A DNA stretch of 64,000 bases from an uncultured Rhodopila sp. GTDB lineage: Bacteria; Pseudomonadota; Alphaproteobacteria; Acetobacterales; Acetobacteraceae. The position numbers were made by a program, and so were the translations under genes. Location of the stretch: the NCBI GenBank assembly GCA_903851415.1, contig CAINOE010000051.1:1-64000 (forward strand), given 5' to 3'. Numbering within the stretch: position 1 is the first letter of the stretch; every line of letters starts with the position of its first letter. This document shows, one piece after another, positions 1 to 10,360 of this stretch. The notes below the pieces were generated by a model. It was given only the letters and a program-made list of their open reading frames with translations. It was not told the DNA's origin and did not search any database.

Positions 1-1
1 C

Positions 2-490
2 CACTTCCTCGAACGCGCCCGCGCCGACGGGCTGCCGGGCAAGTCGCTCGATCACGGCGCCATGGAGGCGCTGCGCAGCAATCGCTGGCCGGGCAATGTG
101 CGCGAGGAGGAAAACCTGATGCGCCGGCTGGCCGCGCTGTGCCCGGACGAGGTGATCAGCGCCGCTTCGGTGCAGGCGGAGATCACCGATGCCGAGCCGG
201 CCGGCCCGCTGCCGGTGCTGGCGCTGCCTTCCAGCGAGGGGCCGGAGCCGCTGTCGGTGGCGGTGGAGCGGCATATCCGCCAGTTCCTCGCCGCGCATCG
301 CGACGGCATGGCACCGTCCGACATCTACGACCAGGTGCTGGCCGAGGTGGAACGGCCGTTGATTCAGCTGACTTTGGCCGCCACCCGCGGCAATCAGATC
401 AAGGCCGCCGCCATGCTGGGGCTGAACCGCAACACGCTGCGCAAGAAAATCCGCGATCTCGACATCCCGGTGGTGCGCGGGATCAGCTGA
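2..490 (+). CDS. ntrC: Nitrogen regulation response regulator NtrC, C-terminal part (5' end outside window)
   Basis: About 162 residues are visible, the end of a sigma54-dependent activator. The WPGNVRE motif closes the AAA+ domain, although the following residues read EEN rather than the usual ELxN. A linker leads to a Fis-type helix-turn-helix near the end (RGNQIKAAAMLGLNRNTLRK). NtrC is phosphorylated by NtrB under nitrogen limitation and activates sigma54 promoters. The ntrY gene begins 4 nt after the stop, so the order ntrC-ntrY-ntrX, typical of alphaproteobacteria, supports the name. The receiver domain and Walker motifs are not in the window. Confidence 0.9.
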   Translation, partial: HFLERARADGLPGKSLDHGAMEALRSNRWPGNVREEENLMRRLAALCPDEVISAASVQAEITDAEPAGPLPVLALPSSEGPEPLSVAVERHIRQFLAAHRDGMAPSDIYDQVLAEVERPLIQLTLAATRGNQIKAAAMLGLNRNTLRKKIRDLDIPVVRGIS

Positions 491-494
491 GCCG

Positions 495-2807
495 ATGCAC
501 GCGCCGCGCTGGCTGAGGGTGAAACCAGGCAGCCGGGCAGGGACGGGCGAACCGGCCGCGCCGGTGCTGACCCTTGTCCCCCCGCCGGACATCCCGGTCC
601 ACGACCTGGCCGCGCCGCGCTCGCGGGTGCGCCGCATCCTCGACATCCTGCTGGGCAAGGTGCTGACGCTGGTGCTGGCGGCCGGGGCGCTGGCGCTGGG
701 CATGGTCACCTTCATCCTGCTGGCGCAGAGCGTGCCGCGGCCGAACCTGCTGTTCGGCGTGGTGCTGGCCAACATGGTGGTGGCGCTGCTGCTCGGCGCG
801 GTGCTGGCCGGGCGACTCACCCGGGTCTGGGTGGAGCGGCGGCGCGGCTCGGCCGGCTCGCAGCTGCATATCCGGCTGGTGCTGCTGTTCTCGGGCGTCG
901 CGGTGATCCCCACCATCGTGGTGGCGGTGTTCGCCACCTTCTTTTTCCATCTCGGCATCCAGGCCTGGTTCAACGAGCCGGTGCGCACCACGCTGGAGGA
1001 AAGCGTCCAGGCCGCCCGCGGCTACATGGAGGAGCACCGCAACAACATCCGCGCCGACGCGCTGGGCATGGCCAACGACCTGGTGCGTGCCACCGCCTAT
1101 GTCGGGCGCGACATCAACGTGTTCGCCCAGGTGCTGGGGGCGCAGACGGCGCTGCGCGGCCTGACCGAGGCGGTGATCTTCGAGCCGGAGACCGGGCAGG
1201 TCATGGCCTCGGCCGGACCTCCCACCGACCCGCCGCCGCTCTGGGCCACCGGGCTGGCGCGGGCCGGCGACGTTGCCGTGCTCGGCACCGACGATTCCAC
1301 CCGGGTGCGCGCGGTGGTGCAGATGGAAACCACCCCGGCGCTGATGCTGATGATCGGCCGCCCGGTCGATACCCTTATCCTCGAGCACATGCGCCGCACC
1401 GATCAGGCGCTGGCCGAATACCACCGGCTGGACGACAACCGCTCCGGGCTGCAACTGACCTTCGCGCTGATCTTCGCCCTGATCGCGGTGCTGGTGCTGT
1501 GCGCGGCGGCGCTGATCGGGCTGGTGATCGCCAACCAGATCGCCCGCCCGGTCGGCCAGCTGATCACCGCCACCGAGCGGGTGCGCGCCGGCGACCTGAG
1601 CGTGCGGGTGCCGGAGGCGAGCACCGGCGACGAGGTGGCCGGGCTGTCGCGCGCCTTCAACCGCATGACCGGGCAGCTGGCGGCGCAGCGCAGCGAGCTG
1701 ATGGACGCCTACAGCCAGATCGACAGCCGCCGCCGCTTCACCGAGGCGGTGCTGTCCGGCGTCTCGGCCGGGGTGATCGGGCTGGACGCGGGGGGGCGCA
1801 TCGAACTGCCCAACCGTGCCGCCTCCGATCTGCTGGGGCTGGATCTGCTGCTGTCGATCGGGCGCGATCTGGGCGAGGTGGTGCCCGAATTCGCCCCGCT
1901 GCTGGCCGAGGCGCGCGAGGCGCCGGAACGGCCGCGCACCGGTGAGGTGCAGATCGGCGCGGCGGGGCAGCGGCGGACCCTGCTGGTGCGTATCTCCGCC
2001 GACCGTGGCGCCGGCTATGCTCCGGGCGAGGCGCTGCACCGTGCCCGCGGCTTCGTCGTCACCTTCGACGACATCACCGAGCTGCAATCGGCCCAGCGCA
2101 AGGCGGCCTGGGCGGATGTGGCGCGGCGCATCGCCCATGAAATCAAGAACCCGCTGACCCCGATCCAGCTTTCCGCCGAGCGGCTGAAGCGCCGCTTCGC
2201 CCGCGAGATCACCTCCGATCCGGAAACCTTCACCCAGTGCGCCGACACCATCGTGCGCCATGTCGGCGATATCGGCCGCATGGTGGACGAGTTCTCGGCC
2301 TTCGCCCGCATGCCCAACCCGGTAATCAAGCCCGAGGATGTCGGCCGGGTGGTGCGCGAGGCGCTGGTGCTGCCGCGCACCGCGCATGCCGAGATCGCCT
2401 GGAGCACCGACATCCCCGAGCGCGGCCCGATCGCCCCCTGCGACCGCCGCCTGCTCGGCCAGGCGCTGACCAATTTGTTGCAGAACGCCGCCGATGCGGT
2501 GGCGATGCGCCCGGCTGCTTCCCGCGAAGGCGAAAGCGGGGCCGGGCGGATCGGCGTGGAGGTGCTGGTGGGGCGCGACGAGGTATCGATCCGGGTGAGC
2601 GATGACGGGGTGGGGCTGCCCGAGCAGGATCGCGACCGGCTGACCGAGCCGTATATCACCCACAAGCCGAAGGGCACCGGGCTGGGGCTTGCCATCGTCA
2701 AAAAGATCATGGAGGACCATGGTGGGCGGGTTACACTGGAAGATCGTCAGGACGGGCCGGGAGCGATCGTCACGCTGACCCTGCCGCTGACCCATGACGA
2801 CCGCTGA
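495..2807 (+). CDS. ntrY: Membrane sensor histidine kinase NtrY
   Basis: A 770-residue sensor kinase. Two hydrophobic segments near residues 55-107 and a third near 127-150 are followed by a periplasmic loop and a fourth segment near 318-345. Then come a HAMP linker (IARPVGQLITATERVRAGDL), a PAS-like domain, the phosphoacceptor box ARRIAHEIKNPLTP with His near residue 548, and an ATPase domain with an N box (TNLLQNAADA) and G boxes (DDGVGLP, GTGLGLAIVKK). The four-segment layout with HAMP and PAS is that of NtrY. It probably phosphorylates NtrX, encoded next, and links nitrogen or redox state to transcription. It lies 4 nt behind ntrC, so translation is probably coupled. Confidence 0.93.
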   Translation: MHAPRWLRVKPGSRAGTGEPAAPVLTLVPPPDIPVHDLAAPRSRVRRILDILLGKVLTLVLAAGALALGMVTFILLAQSVPRPNLLFGVVLANMVVALLLGAVLAGRLTRVWVERRRGSAGSQLHIRLVLLFSGVAVIPTIVVAVFATFFFHLGIQAWFNEPVRTTLEESVQAARGYMEEHRNNIRADALGMANDLVRATAYVGRDINVFAQVLGAQTALRGLTEAVIFEPETGQVMASAGPPTDPPPLWATGLARAGDVAVLGTDDSTRVRAVVQMETTPALMLMIGRPVDTLILEHMRRTDQALAEYHRLDDNRSGLQLTFALIFALIAVLVLCAAALIGLVIANQIARPVGQLITATERVRAGDLSVRVPEASTGDEVAGLSRAFNRMTGQLAAQRSELMDAYSQIDSRRRFTEAVLSGVSAGVIGLDAGGRIELPNRAASDLLGLDLLLSIGRDLGEVVPEFAPLLAEAREAPERPRTGEVQIGAAGQRRTLLVRISADRGAGYAPGEALHRARGFVVTFDDITELQSAQRKAAWADVARRIAHEIKNPLTPIQLSAERLKRRFAREITSDPETFTQCADTIVRHVGDIGRMVDEFSAFARMPNPVIKPEDVGRVVREALVLPRTAHAEIAWSTDIPERGPIAPCDRRLLGQALTNLLQNAADAVAMRPAASREGESGAGRIGVEVLVGRDEVSIRVSDDGVGLPEQDRDRLTEPYITHKPKGTGLGLAIVKKIMEDHGGRVTLEDRQDGPGAIVTLTLPLTHDDR

Positions 2808-2862
2808 AGCATGATGGCCCCTGAAGCACGACGGGCGCTGAAGAACGACGGGCACGAAGCTG
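2804..2862 (+). repeat. Imperfect ~17-nt tandem repeats between ntrY and ntrX
   Basis: The ntrY stop codon and the following spacer consist of three imperfect copies of a unit beginning CTGAAG(C/A)A(T/C)GA(T/C)GG, with a shorter degenerate fourth that runs into the ntrX start. Several copies carry TGA, so the array cannot extend ntrY. It separates two genes that would otherwise be almost contiguous. Replication slippage is the simplest origin. Confidence 0.6.
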
Positions 2863-4260
<1,398 letters not shown>

Positions 4261-4298
4261 ACGGGTTCCAAGGGCTTCGCCCTTGGTGGGGTCCAGGG

Positions 4299-4572
4299 GC
4301 AGCGCTGGAAGTGCTCGGCATCCAGCGTGGCGAAGATGTCGCCGAGGTGATCGTGCGACGGCGTGCCGCCCAGGAACGGCCGGAACGCCGCAGCGGGCGA
4401 TCTCGACGAAACTGTCCGCCCCGGCCAACACTCCGAGCTGAGCCGGCAATCGCACCCCGGCAAGCGGACAGGTGACCTTGCCGCGCTGGCGCGGGTCCGG
4501 CATGTCATTGAAATGGCGGAGAAAGCTTGCCGCTTCGAAAGCCGCCCCGTCGTCCGTCGCTGCGCCATCCAT
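4299..4572 (-). pseudogene. Frameshifted N-terminal remnant of an ISAs1-family transposase
   Basis: On the minus strand one frame reads FLRHFNDMPDPRQRGKVT, then LGVLAGADSFVEIARCG, the N-terminal signature of ISAs1 (H-repeat-associated) transposases. The homology then moves to another frame, which reads FLGGTPSHDHLGDIFATLDA, placing a frameshift near 4385-4405. Nothing recognisable of the catalytic part remains downstream, where the remnant abuts the 3' end of ntrX. No terminal inverted repeats were found. This is a dead fragment of a once-inserted element, now between the ntr cluster and sdh. Confidence 0.8.
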
Positions 4573-4790
4573 CGCCGCCCTCCGCCAACCAATTCAGAGG
4601 ACCGCCACAGATCGAGCACTCGGCGGCGTTGTCACGCACGTCCTTCACCCGGATTGCCCTGTTCCTGACACCCGCCCACGTTGACCCACCCTGACCGGGG
4701 GAGTATGGCGGTCGCACCGGATGGCGTGTCGCGAGGGGCTCAGCGCGAGGGCAGGGGAAGCGCCGCCCGAAGAAGGAGATATGACGCCCC
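4573..4790 (+). other. Non-coding leader ahead of sdhC
   Basis: About 218 bases lie between the transposase remnant and sdhC, with no coding frame I believe. The region must hold the sdh promoter, but I cannot place -35/-10 elements with confidence. GAAGGAG at 4772-4778 is the likely sdhC ribosome binding site. Confidence 0.5.
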
Positions 4791-5213
4791 ATGAGGGACA
4801 TACGCGACGTGCAGATGCTGGGCCGCACCAGCGATGGGCGGCTCGTCCGGCGGCCATTGTCCGGCCATCTGACGGTCTATCTCGACTTCGACATGATCGT
4901 CTCGGTGGGCCATCGCGTCACCGGCTGCGCCATCGCGGTTGGCACCATTGTGATGGTGTGGTTTCTGGTGGCCGCTGCCAGCGGCGAGGCCGCTTACGCG
5001 AATGTGTCGTGGTTCCTGCGCACCCCGGTCGGTTATGTGGCGTTGTTCGGCTGGACGGCGGCGCTGTGGTACCATTTCTGCGTCGGCATTCGCCATCTGA
5101 TCTGGGATTCGGGCCGGATGTACGATCTGCGCAAGGTGCGCCGCTCGCGCGGTATCATCCTTGGTGCAACTGTCGTGCTGACCGCGCTCACCTGGCTCAT
5201 TGCCCTCGTTTAG
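4791..5213 (+). CDS. sdhC: Succinate dehydrogenase cytochrome b556 subunit
   Basis: A 140-residue protein with three membrane segments (about residues 40-62, 75-95 and 118-138). It anchors complex II in the inner membrane and helps bind haem b and ubiquinone. Family marks are the SVGHRVTGCAIA stretch on the first helix and HFCVGIRHLIWDSG between helices two and three. It opens sdhCDAB, with sdhD about 20 nt downstream. GAAGGAG lies about 12 nt upstream of the chosen ATG. An out-of-frame ATG lies closer to it, so the spacing is slightly long. Confidence 0.92.
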   Translation: MRDIRDVQMLGRTSDGRLVRRPLSGHLTVYLDFDMIVSVGHRVTGCAIAVGTIVMVWFLVAAASGEAAYANVSWFLRTPVGYVALFGWTAALWYHFCVGIRHLIWDSGRMYDLRKVRRSRGIILGATVVLTALTWLIALV

Positions 5214-5232
5214 TATCCGGGAAAGCCGCGCC

Positions 5233-5640
5233 ATGTCCGATACCAAGGGGCTCAAAATCGAAACCATGCGTTCGTTTCTCGGCCGCGCCCGCGGGCTGGG
5301 GACGGCGCATACGGGGTTTCACTTCTGGTGGGCGCAGCGCCTGACCTCGCTGGCGCTGGTGCCGCTGACGGTGTGGTTCGTGTTCGCGATGGCGCGGCTT
5401 GCCGGTGCGCCGTATGCCGAGGTGCGCGCCTGGATCGGCGACCCGATCCACGCCACCCTGATGCTGGCGGTGATCGCCACCACCTTCCCTCATTTGCACC
5501 TGGGGGTGCAGACCGTCGCCGAGGACTACATCCACACCGGCCCGATCCGGATGGGCGTGATCCTGACGGTGAAGGCGGCCAGTGGCTTGCTGGCGCTGGC
5601 GGCAACCATCGCGGTGCTGAAACTCGCCGTCGCCGGATGA
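5233..5640 (+). CDS. sdhD: Succinate dehydrogenase hydrophobic membrane anchor subunit
   Basis: A 135-residue protein with three membrane segments. It is the second anchor of complex II. The opening ([27 protein letters not shown]) and the haem-region [15 protein letters not shown] are typical of alphaproteobacterial SdhD. An in-frame ATG at 5200 would overlap sdhC. I chose the ATG at 5233 because a GGGAAAG ribosome binding site precedes it and because the family normally begins near this point. sdhA follows about 80 nt later. Confidence 0.9.
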   Translation: MSDTKGLKIETMRSFLGRARGLGTAHTGFHFWWAQRLTSLALVPLTVWFVFAMARLAGAPYAEVRAWIGDPIHATLMLAVIATTFPHLHLGVQTVAEDYIHTGPIRMGVILTVKAASGLLALAATIAVLKLAVAG

Positions 5641-5719
5641 CACCGCGTCCTTACAGGCACGCGACCAGGCAGTGCGCAGCAGGCAGGCGCAGGGCTCGAC
5701 CCTCTCGGACGGATGCACG

Positions 5720-7531
5720 ATGAACGCCATGAAATATCCCTCCCTCGGCGCCTACACCGTGGTCGACCACACTTATGACGTGGTGGTGGTCGGGGCCGGC
5801 GGGGCCGGGCTGCGCGCCACGTTCGGCATGGGCGCCGCCGGGCTGAAAACCGCCTGCATCACCAAGGTGTTCCCCACCCGCAGCCATACCGTGGCGGCGC
5901 AGGGCGGCATCGGCGCGGCGCTCGGCAACATGGGCGAGGACGACTGGCGCTGGCACATGTACGACACCGTGAAGGGGTCGGACTGGCTCGGCGACCAGGA
6001 CGCCATCGAATACATGTGCCGCGAAGCAATCCCGGCCGTGTACGAACTCGAACATTTCGGCGTGCCGTTCAGCCGCACCGAGGATGGCCGCATCTACCAG
6101 CGCCCGTTCGGCGGCCACATGAAGGAATACGGCAAGGAACCGGCGATGCGCGCCTGCGCCGCGGCGGACCGCACCGGCCATGCCATCCTGCACACGCTGT
6201 ATCAGCAAAGCCTCAAGCACGACGCCGAGTTCTTCATCGAGTATTTCGCGCTCGACCTGATCATCGACGCGGACGGCGCCTGCCGCGGCGTGATGGCGTG
6301 GAACCTCGAGGACGGCTCCATCCATCGCTTCCGCGCCCAGACCGTGGTGCTAGCGACCGGCGGCTACGGCCGCGCCTACCTGTCCTGCACCTCGGCCCAC
6401 ACCTGCACCGGCGACGGCACCGGCATGGTGCTGCGCGCCGGGCTGCCGGCGCAGGACATGGAGTTCGTGCAGTTCCACCCGACCGGCATCTTCCCGGCCG
6501 GCTGCCTGATCACCGAGGGCGCGCGCGGCGAGGGCGGCTACCTGACCAACGCCGAAGGCGAGCGGTTCATGGAACGCTACGCGCCGACGGCCAAGGACCT
6601 GGCGAGCCGCGACGTGGTCTCCCGCTCCATGACCATGGAGATCAACGCGGGCCGCGGCTGCGGTCCGGAGAAGGACCACATCATGCTCCACCTGGAGCAC
6701 CTGGGCGCCGACTTGCTGCATGAGCGGCTGCCGGGGATTTCCGAAACCGCGAAGGTGTTCGCCGGGGTGGATGTCACCAAGGGGCCGATCCCGGTGCTGC
6801 CGACGGTGCATTATAACATGGGCGGGGTGCCGACGAATGTGCGCACCGAAGTGCTGCGCCCGACGAAAGCCGATCCGGATGCGGTGGTGCCGGGGCTGAT
6901 GGCGGTGGGCGAGGCGGCGTGCGTCTCGGTGCATGGCGCCAACCGGCTGGGCACGAACTCGCTGCTCGACCTGGTGGTGTTCGGGCGGGCGGCGGCGCAC
7001 CGGGCGTCGGAGACGCTGAAGCCGGGGGCCAGCCAGCCGTCTTTGCCGCCGAAGGCCGGGGAGGCGTCGCTGGACCGGTTTGACCGCGCCCGCCACGCCA
7101 AGGGCGGGACGAAGGTCGCGGAACTGCGGCTGCAGATGCAGCGCACGATGCAGGGGCATGCGGCGGTGTTCCGGACGTCGAAGAGCCTTACCGAGGGCGT
7201 GGAGAAGATGCGGCGGGTCTGGAGCGGGCTGACCGACATGTCTGTGTCGGACCGCAGCCTGATCTGGAACAGCGATCTGGTCGAGGCGTTGGAGCTGCAG
7301 AACCTCATGGGGTCCGCCATGACCACCATGGTCGGCGCTGAAGCCCGGCACGAGAGCCGTGGGGCGCATGCGCATGACGATTACCCGGATCGCGACGACG
7401 CCAGCTGGATGAAGCACACGCTGGCGTGGTGCGATCCGAGCGGCGGGGTCAGGCTGGATTACCGGCCGGTCCGGATGCAGACGATGACCAACGAGGTCTC
7501 GGTCTTTCCGCCGAAGAAGCGGGTTTATTAG
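5720..7531 (+). CDS. sdhA: Succinate dehydrogenase flavoprotein subunit
   Basis: A 603-residue protein that oxidises succinate to fumarate with covalently bound FAD. The dinucleotide motif [14 protein letters not shown] lies near residues 21-34, and the FAD-attachment histidine sits in [11 protein letters not shown] (His56). Active-site stretches include [23 protein letters not shown] and [21 protein letters not shown]. The C-terminal helical domain is complete and ends FPPKKRVY. I chose the ATG at 5720 rather than an in-frame one 48 bases earlier because [17 protein letters not shown] aligns with the usual family start. A dispersed repeat separates it from sdhB. Confidence 0.96.
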   Translation: MNAMKYPSLGAYTVVDHTYDVVVVGAGGAGLRATFGMGAAGLKTACITKVFPTRSHTVAAQGGIGAALGNMGEDDWRWHMYDTVKGSDWLGDQDAIEYMCREAIPAVYELEHFGVPFSRTEDGRIYQRPFGGHMKEYGKEPAMRACAAADRTGHAILHTLYQQSLKHDAEFFIEYFALDLIIDADGACRGVMAWNLEDGSIHRFRAQTVVLATGGYGRAYLSCTSAHTCTGDGTGMVLRAGLPAQDMEFVQFHPTGIFPAGCLITEGARGEGGYLTNAEGERFMERYAPTAKDLASRDVVSRSMTMEINAGRGCGPEKDHIMLHLEHLGADLLHERLPGISETAKVFAGVDVTKGPIPVLPTVHYNMGGVPTNVRTEVLRPTKADPDAVVPGLMAVGEAACVSVHGANRLGTNSLLDLVVFGRAAAHRASETLKPGASQPSLPPKAGEASLDRFDRARHAKGGTKVAELRLQMQRTMQGHAAVFRTSKSLTEGVEKMRRVWSGLTDMSVSDRSLIWNSDLVEALELQNLMGSAMTTMVGAEARHESRGAHAHDDYPDRDDASWMKHTLAWCDPSGGVRLDYRPVRMQTMTNEVSVFPPKKRVY

Positions 7532-7548
7532 GGCGATGTGTACTCAAT

Positions 7549-7626
7549 CGTCATGGCCCGGCTTGTCCGGGCCACCTATCGACGCACCTGCCGCTACAGG
7601 TGGCCCGGACACGCCGGGCCATGACG
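7549..7626. repeat. Dispersed palindrome family 1, copy 1 (between sdhA and sdhB)
   Basis: A 78-bp inverted repeat with outer ends CGTCATGGCCCGG and CCGGGCCATGACG and inner arms GTCCGGGCCACCT and AGGTGGCCCGGAC around a short loop. Near-identical copies lie at 25625, 31803 and 49785. It can form a long GC-rich hairpin in the sdh transcript and might affect sdhB expression or mRNA stability, though that is inference. The neighbouring genes are intact. Confidence 0.85.
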
Positions 7627-7708
7627 TGGTTGGCGCCGGGGGGCGCGATCACAGTTGCGCGCCGGCTTATGCCGTCGCCGCCGCCATTCCATAGGATCGG
7701 AAGAGACC

Positions 7709-8491
7709 ATGGTTGCTTTTACCCTTCCCCTCAACAGCCGCATCGGCCAGGGCAAGACCTTCAAGGCCCCCGCAGCCGCCAAGCGGGTGCGGGAATTCAA
7801 GATCTATCGCTGGAGCCCGGATGACGGGAAGAACCCGCGCACCGACACGTATGAGATCGACCTCGACGCGTGCGGGCCGATGGTCCTGGACGCGCTGATC
7901 AAAATCAAGAACGAGGTCGATCCGACGCTGACCTTCCGTCGCTCCTGCCGGGAGGGCATTTGTGGCTCCTGCGCGATGAATATCGACGGGCGGAACACGC
8001 TGGCCTGCCTGAAGCCGATCGAGGACGTGAAGGGCGCGGTGAAGATCAGCCCGCTGCCGCATATGCCGGTGGTGAAGGACCTGGTGCCCGATCTGTCGCA
8101 GATCTATGCGCAGTATCGCTCGGTGAAGCCCTGGATGCAGGCCGACACGCCGGCGCCTCCGGACGGGGAGCGGCTGCAGAGCAAGGAAGAGCGGGCGAAG
8201 ATGGACGGGATGTGGGAGTGCATCCTGTGCTTCTGCTGCTCGACCGCCTGCCCGAGCTACTGGTGGAACGGCGACCGGTATCTGGGTCCGGCGGTGCTGC
8301 TGGCGGCGTATCGCTGGATCGCGGACTCGCGGGATGAGGCGACGGGGCAGCGGCTGGATGAGCTGGAAGATCCGTTCAAGCTGTATCGGTGCCATACGAT
8401 CATGAACTGCACGGATACGTGTCCGAAGGGGCTGAATCCGGCGAAGGCCATCGGCGCGATCAAGCAGTTGATTGTGGAGCGGCAGCGGTAA
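7709..8491 (+). CDS. sdhB: Succinate dehydrogenase iron-sulfur subunit
   Basis: A 260-residue protein that carries electrons from SdhA to quinone. All three cluster motifs are present: the [2Fe-2S] set [21 protein letters not shown], then [16 protein letters not shown], then [17 protein letters not shown] for the [4Fe-4S] and [3Fe-4S] clusters. The ATG at 7709 follows GGAAG and gives the usual length. The sdhA-sdhB gap of 177 nt is larger than normal because a palindromic repeat lies in it. This is the last gene before the accessory island. Confidence 0.96.
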   Translation: MVAFTLPLNSRIGQGKTFKAPAAAKRVREFKIYRWSPDDGKNPRTDTYEIDLDACGPMVLDALIKIKNEVDPTLTFRRSCREGICGSCAMNIDGRNTLACLKPIEDVKGAVKISPLPHMPVVKDLVPDLSQIYAQYRSVKPWMQADTPAPPDGERLQSKEERAKMDGMWECILCFCCSTACPSYWWNGDRYLGPAVLLAAYRWIADSRDEATGQRLDELEDPFKLYRCHTIMNCTDTCPKGLNPAKAIGAIKQLIVERQR

Positions 8492-8544
8492 TACTGCGGT
8501 CGTTGCTGCCTTACGGCGGGGGCTGCCCCGGTGTGTCGCGCCAT

Positions 8545-8602
8545 CGTCTTGGTGCGCGAAGGCGCACCATCCACGCCTCGCGGTGCTGGTTGAGGGGACG
8601 CC
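8545..8602. repeat. Dispersed repeat family 2, copy a
   Basis: A hairpin with stem GGTGCGC/GCGCACC is flanked by CGTC(TT) on the left and ATCCACGCCTCGCGGTG on the right. The flanks match copies at 18242, 18297, 22671, 23346 and 49955, while the stem sequence differs yet stays complementary. It lies between sdhB and the AbiEii-like operon. Confidence 0.75.
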
Positions 8603-8685
8603 TGACGCAAGGCCTTCCCCGCCATCAGCCAGAACGTGCTAAATCTGTCCCCTAGTCCTATCCTGTCGGTTAAGAGGATGGCTGC

Positions 8686-8973
8686 GTGACAGACATTATC
8701 GACGTGATCCGCACGAGCATTTCCGTTCCTCGTCCCCGGCTTGTCTCGGCGGCGGAAATTCTGAGCGCGCTTGCCGACCCGGACAGCCATGATCCCTACA
8801 AGGCGAGCGTGGCGGAAGCGGTGCTGACGGAAATCTCGCTGTCACGGCTGTCGGAACTGGTGCGCACCGGGGCGGTTTCGTGGCGGCAGGTCTGCGTGGC
8901 GGCACGGGTCTATGGTCTGGCGCAGACCGAGGCCGGACAACTGGCGGCCGAGATGGCGCAGGGCGATCCATGA
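8686..8973 (+). CDS. Small protein of unknown function, putative antitoxin partner of the AbiEii-like gene
   Basis: 95 residues, GTG start with GAGGA upstream. I do not recognise the family. The sequence (IRTSISVPRPRLVSAAEIL, then a helical stretch EAVLTEISLSRLSELVRTGAVSWRQV) looks like a small helical protein. Its stop overlaps the start of the nucleotidyltransferase gene as ATGA, so the two are coupled, and the position suggests an antitoxin or regulator. A close paralogue, duplicated with part of its leader, lies at 10588-10875 without the downstream partner. It is not an obvious AbiEi protein, which carries a winged helix and is longer. Confidence 0.55.
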   Translation: MTDIIDVIRTSISVPRPRLVSAAEILSALADPDSHDPYKASVAEAVLTEISLSRLSELVRTGAVSWRQVCVAARVYGLAQTEAGQLAAEMAQGDP

Positions 8974-9638
8974 CGTTCGAGTGGCCGGCCCTGGAGTCCC
9001 GGCAGCTTTATGATCTGATCGCACCAGCCCTGGCGGGGTTGCCCGGCGCCCTGGAATGGAGCCTCGGTGGCGGGACTGCGCTGGCGATGTGGCTGCACCA
9101 CCGTCTCAGCAAGGACATCGACCTGTTCTTCGAAAGTTCGGCGGCGCTGCGCCTGCTGTCCCCGCAGCACAATCCGGAGACGAAGCGGATCACCGGCCGA
9201 TGGCAGGAACCCGGCCATTATTTGAAGTTCGAGATCGCCGGCATCGGCGATATCGACATTCTGGTGACGCGCACCTGGTTGGAACCCCCGTCGGTCCGCA
9301 CGCTCGTGAGCGGGACGCCGATGACCGTGCAACGGCCCGCGGAGGTCATCGCCCGCAAGATCGCGTATCGGGCCGCCGGCTTCAAGTTGCGCGACTTCTT
9401 CGATCTTGCCGCGCTTGCCCGGTATGATATTGAACAGATTGGTGAATTGAGGGGTCTGATCGAGACTCATATCGGCGACTTGCGCAGCCGGTGGACGGTC
9501 TTGTCTGCCAGGCTGCCGGAACAATTGGAACACGAGGTTACGGCCGTTGGTGACGGCCATCTTGTTGCTGACAGCCTGAAGTTGATCGTTGAGCAGGTTC
9601 TTTCAGGCCGCCAAGCGGCGGACGGGACTTCCCCTTGA
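8970..9638 (+). CDS. AbiEii/AbiGii-type nucleotidyltransferase, putative toxin
   Basis: 222 residues with the nucleotidyltransferase signature LGGGTALAMWLHHRLSKDIDLF: the glycine turn near residues 33-35 and metal-binding Asp49 and Asp51. A third acidic residue is probably in DIDILV further on. The later segment IARKIAYRAAGFKLRDFFDLAAL is typical of the AbiEii family, in which members modify tRNA or other targets and give phage abortive infection or toxin activity. Translation is coupled to the 95-residue gene by ATGA and to the next gene by TTGA, so this is a three-gene operon. Confidence 0.75.
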   Translation: MTFEWPALESRQLYDLIAPALAGLPGALEWSLGGGTALAMWLHHRLSKDIDLFFESSAALRLLSPQHNPETKRITGRWQEPGHYLKFEIAGIGDIDILVTRTWLEPPSVRTLVSGTPMTVQRPAEVIARKIAYRAAGFKLRDFFDLAALARYDIEQIGELRGLIETHIGDLRSRWTVLSARLPEQLEHEVTAVGDGHLVADSLKLIVEQVLSGRQAADGTSP

Positions 9639-10270
9639 TACGCCCGGGCCACATCGGTCAGACGCTTGGGTTGGACGGCTCCGCGGAATGGAACCTGTCG
9701 GACCGGCGGGCGAATGCGGCCCGGGCGGCCGGGATTTTGCGCCATCAGCCTGTGGTGCTTGAGGACTTTCCGGTGGCGCAGCTTGTCCATCTGGCGGGGG
9801 AGTTCGGCGGTCAGTACGCGCTGATCTCGAAGCCCGACACGCTGCTGGAATATTACGTTCACTACGAAATCCATGCGCATCCGGTGCTGGGGCGATGCGC
9901 GACGCAGATCAAGCTGTGGCGGAGCCGGACGGCGACCGTGCAGGGTTTGGCGTCGAAGGTTTTCGATACGTATCTGTTGGGCGGGTTCGGCACGATTGTC
10001 TCCGACTCGCGCCAGACCGGACGGGGGCGGGAGTTCTGGGAGGTGCAACTGGCGGGGCACAGCCAGACCAAGACCGCCGGGCTGCTGGTGCGGGATGAGA
10101 TCAAGCTGTACGACCGGGCGCTGCGGGTGGATGATTGGCTTGCCTCGGTGGAGGGTTGGGACCGGACGGCTTCGTTCCGGCAGATGCGGTTTTTTATCTC
10201 GAATATCGGGCGCGATGTGGTGGGTGCGGCGTTGGAACCCGGCAGCGCGGCGGCTTTGGTTACGGCCTGA
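9635..10270 (+). CDS. Unknown protein, third gene of the AbiEii-like operon
   Basis: 211 residues. The TTG start overlaps the previous stop as TTGA. I do not recognise the family. No membrane segment or signal peptide is seen. Notable stretches are GQYALISKPDTLLEYYVHYEIHAHPVLGRCATQIKLWR and FGTIVSDSRQTGRGREFWEVQLAG, which read as a compact alpha/beta protein. The frame has normal codon use, and the opposite strand and other frames look poor. Operon position suggests a link to the nucleotidyltransferase, either as a second toxin, an immunity factor or a sensor. No function is claimed. Confidence 0.55.
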   Translation: MIRPGHIGQTLGLDGSAEWNLSDRRANAARAAGILRHQPVVLEDFPVAQLVHLAGEFGGQYALISKPDTLLEYYVHYEIHAHPVLGRCATQIKLWRSRTATVQGLASKVFDTYLLGGFGTIVSDSRQTGRGREFWEVQLAGHSQTKTAGLLVRDEIKLYDRALRVDDWLASVEGWDRTASFRQMRFFISNIGRDVVGAALEPGSAAALVTA

Positions 10271-10360
10271 TTGGTGGAAGGTCGATTTGACGGTTGAACG
10301 CCGCCCGTCTGATGGGTTTCAGTGACCACTCCGAGGCCGGTACTGGCGGACACTCCGCGT

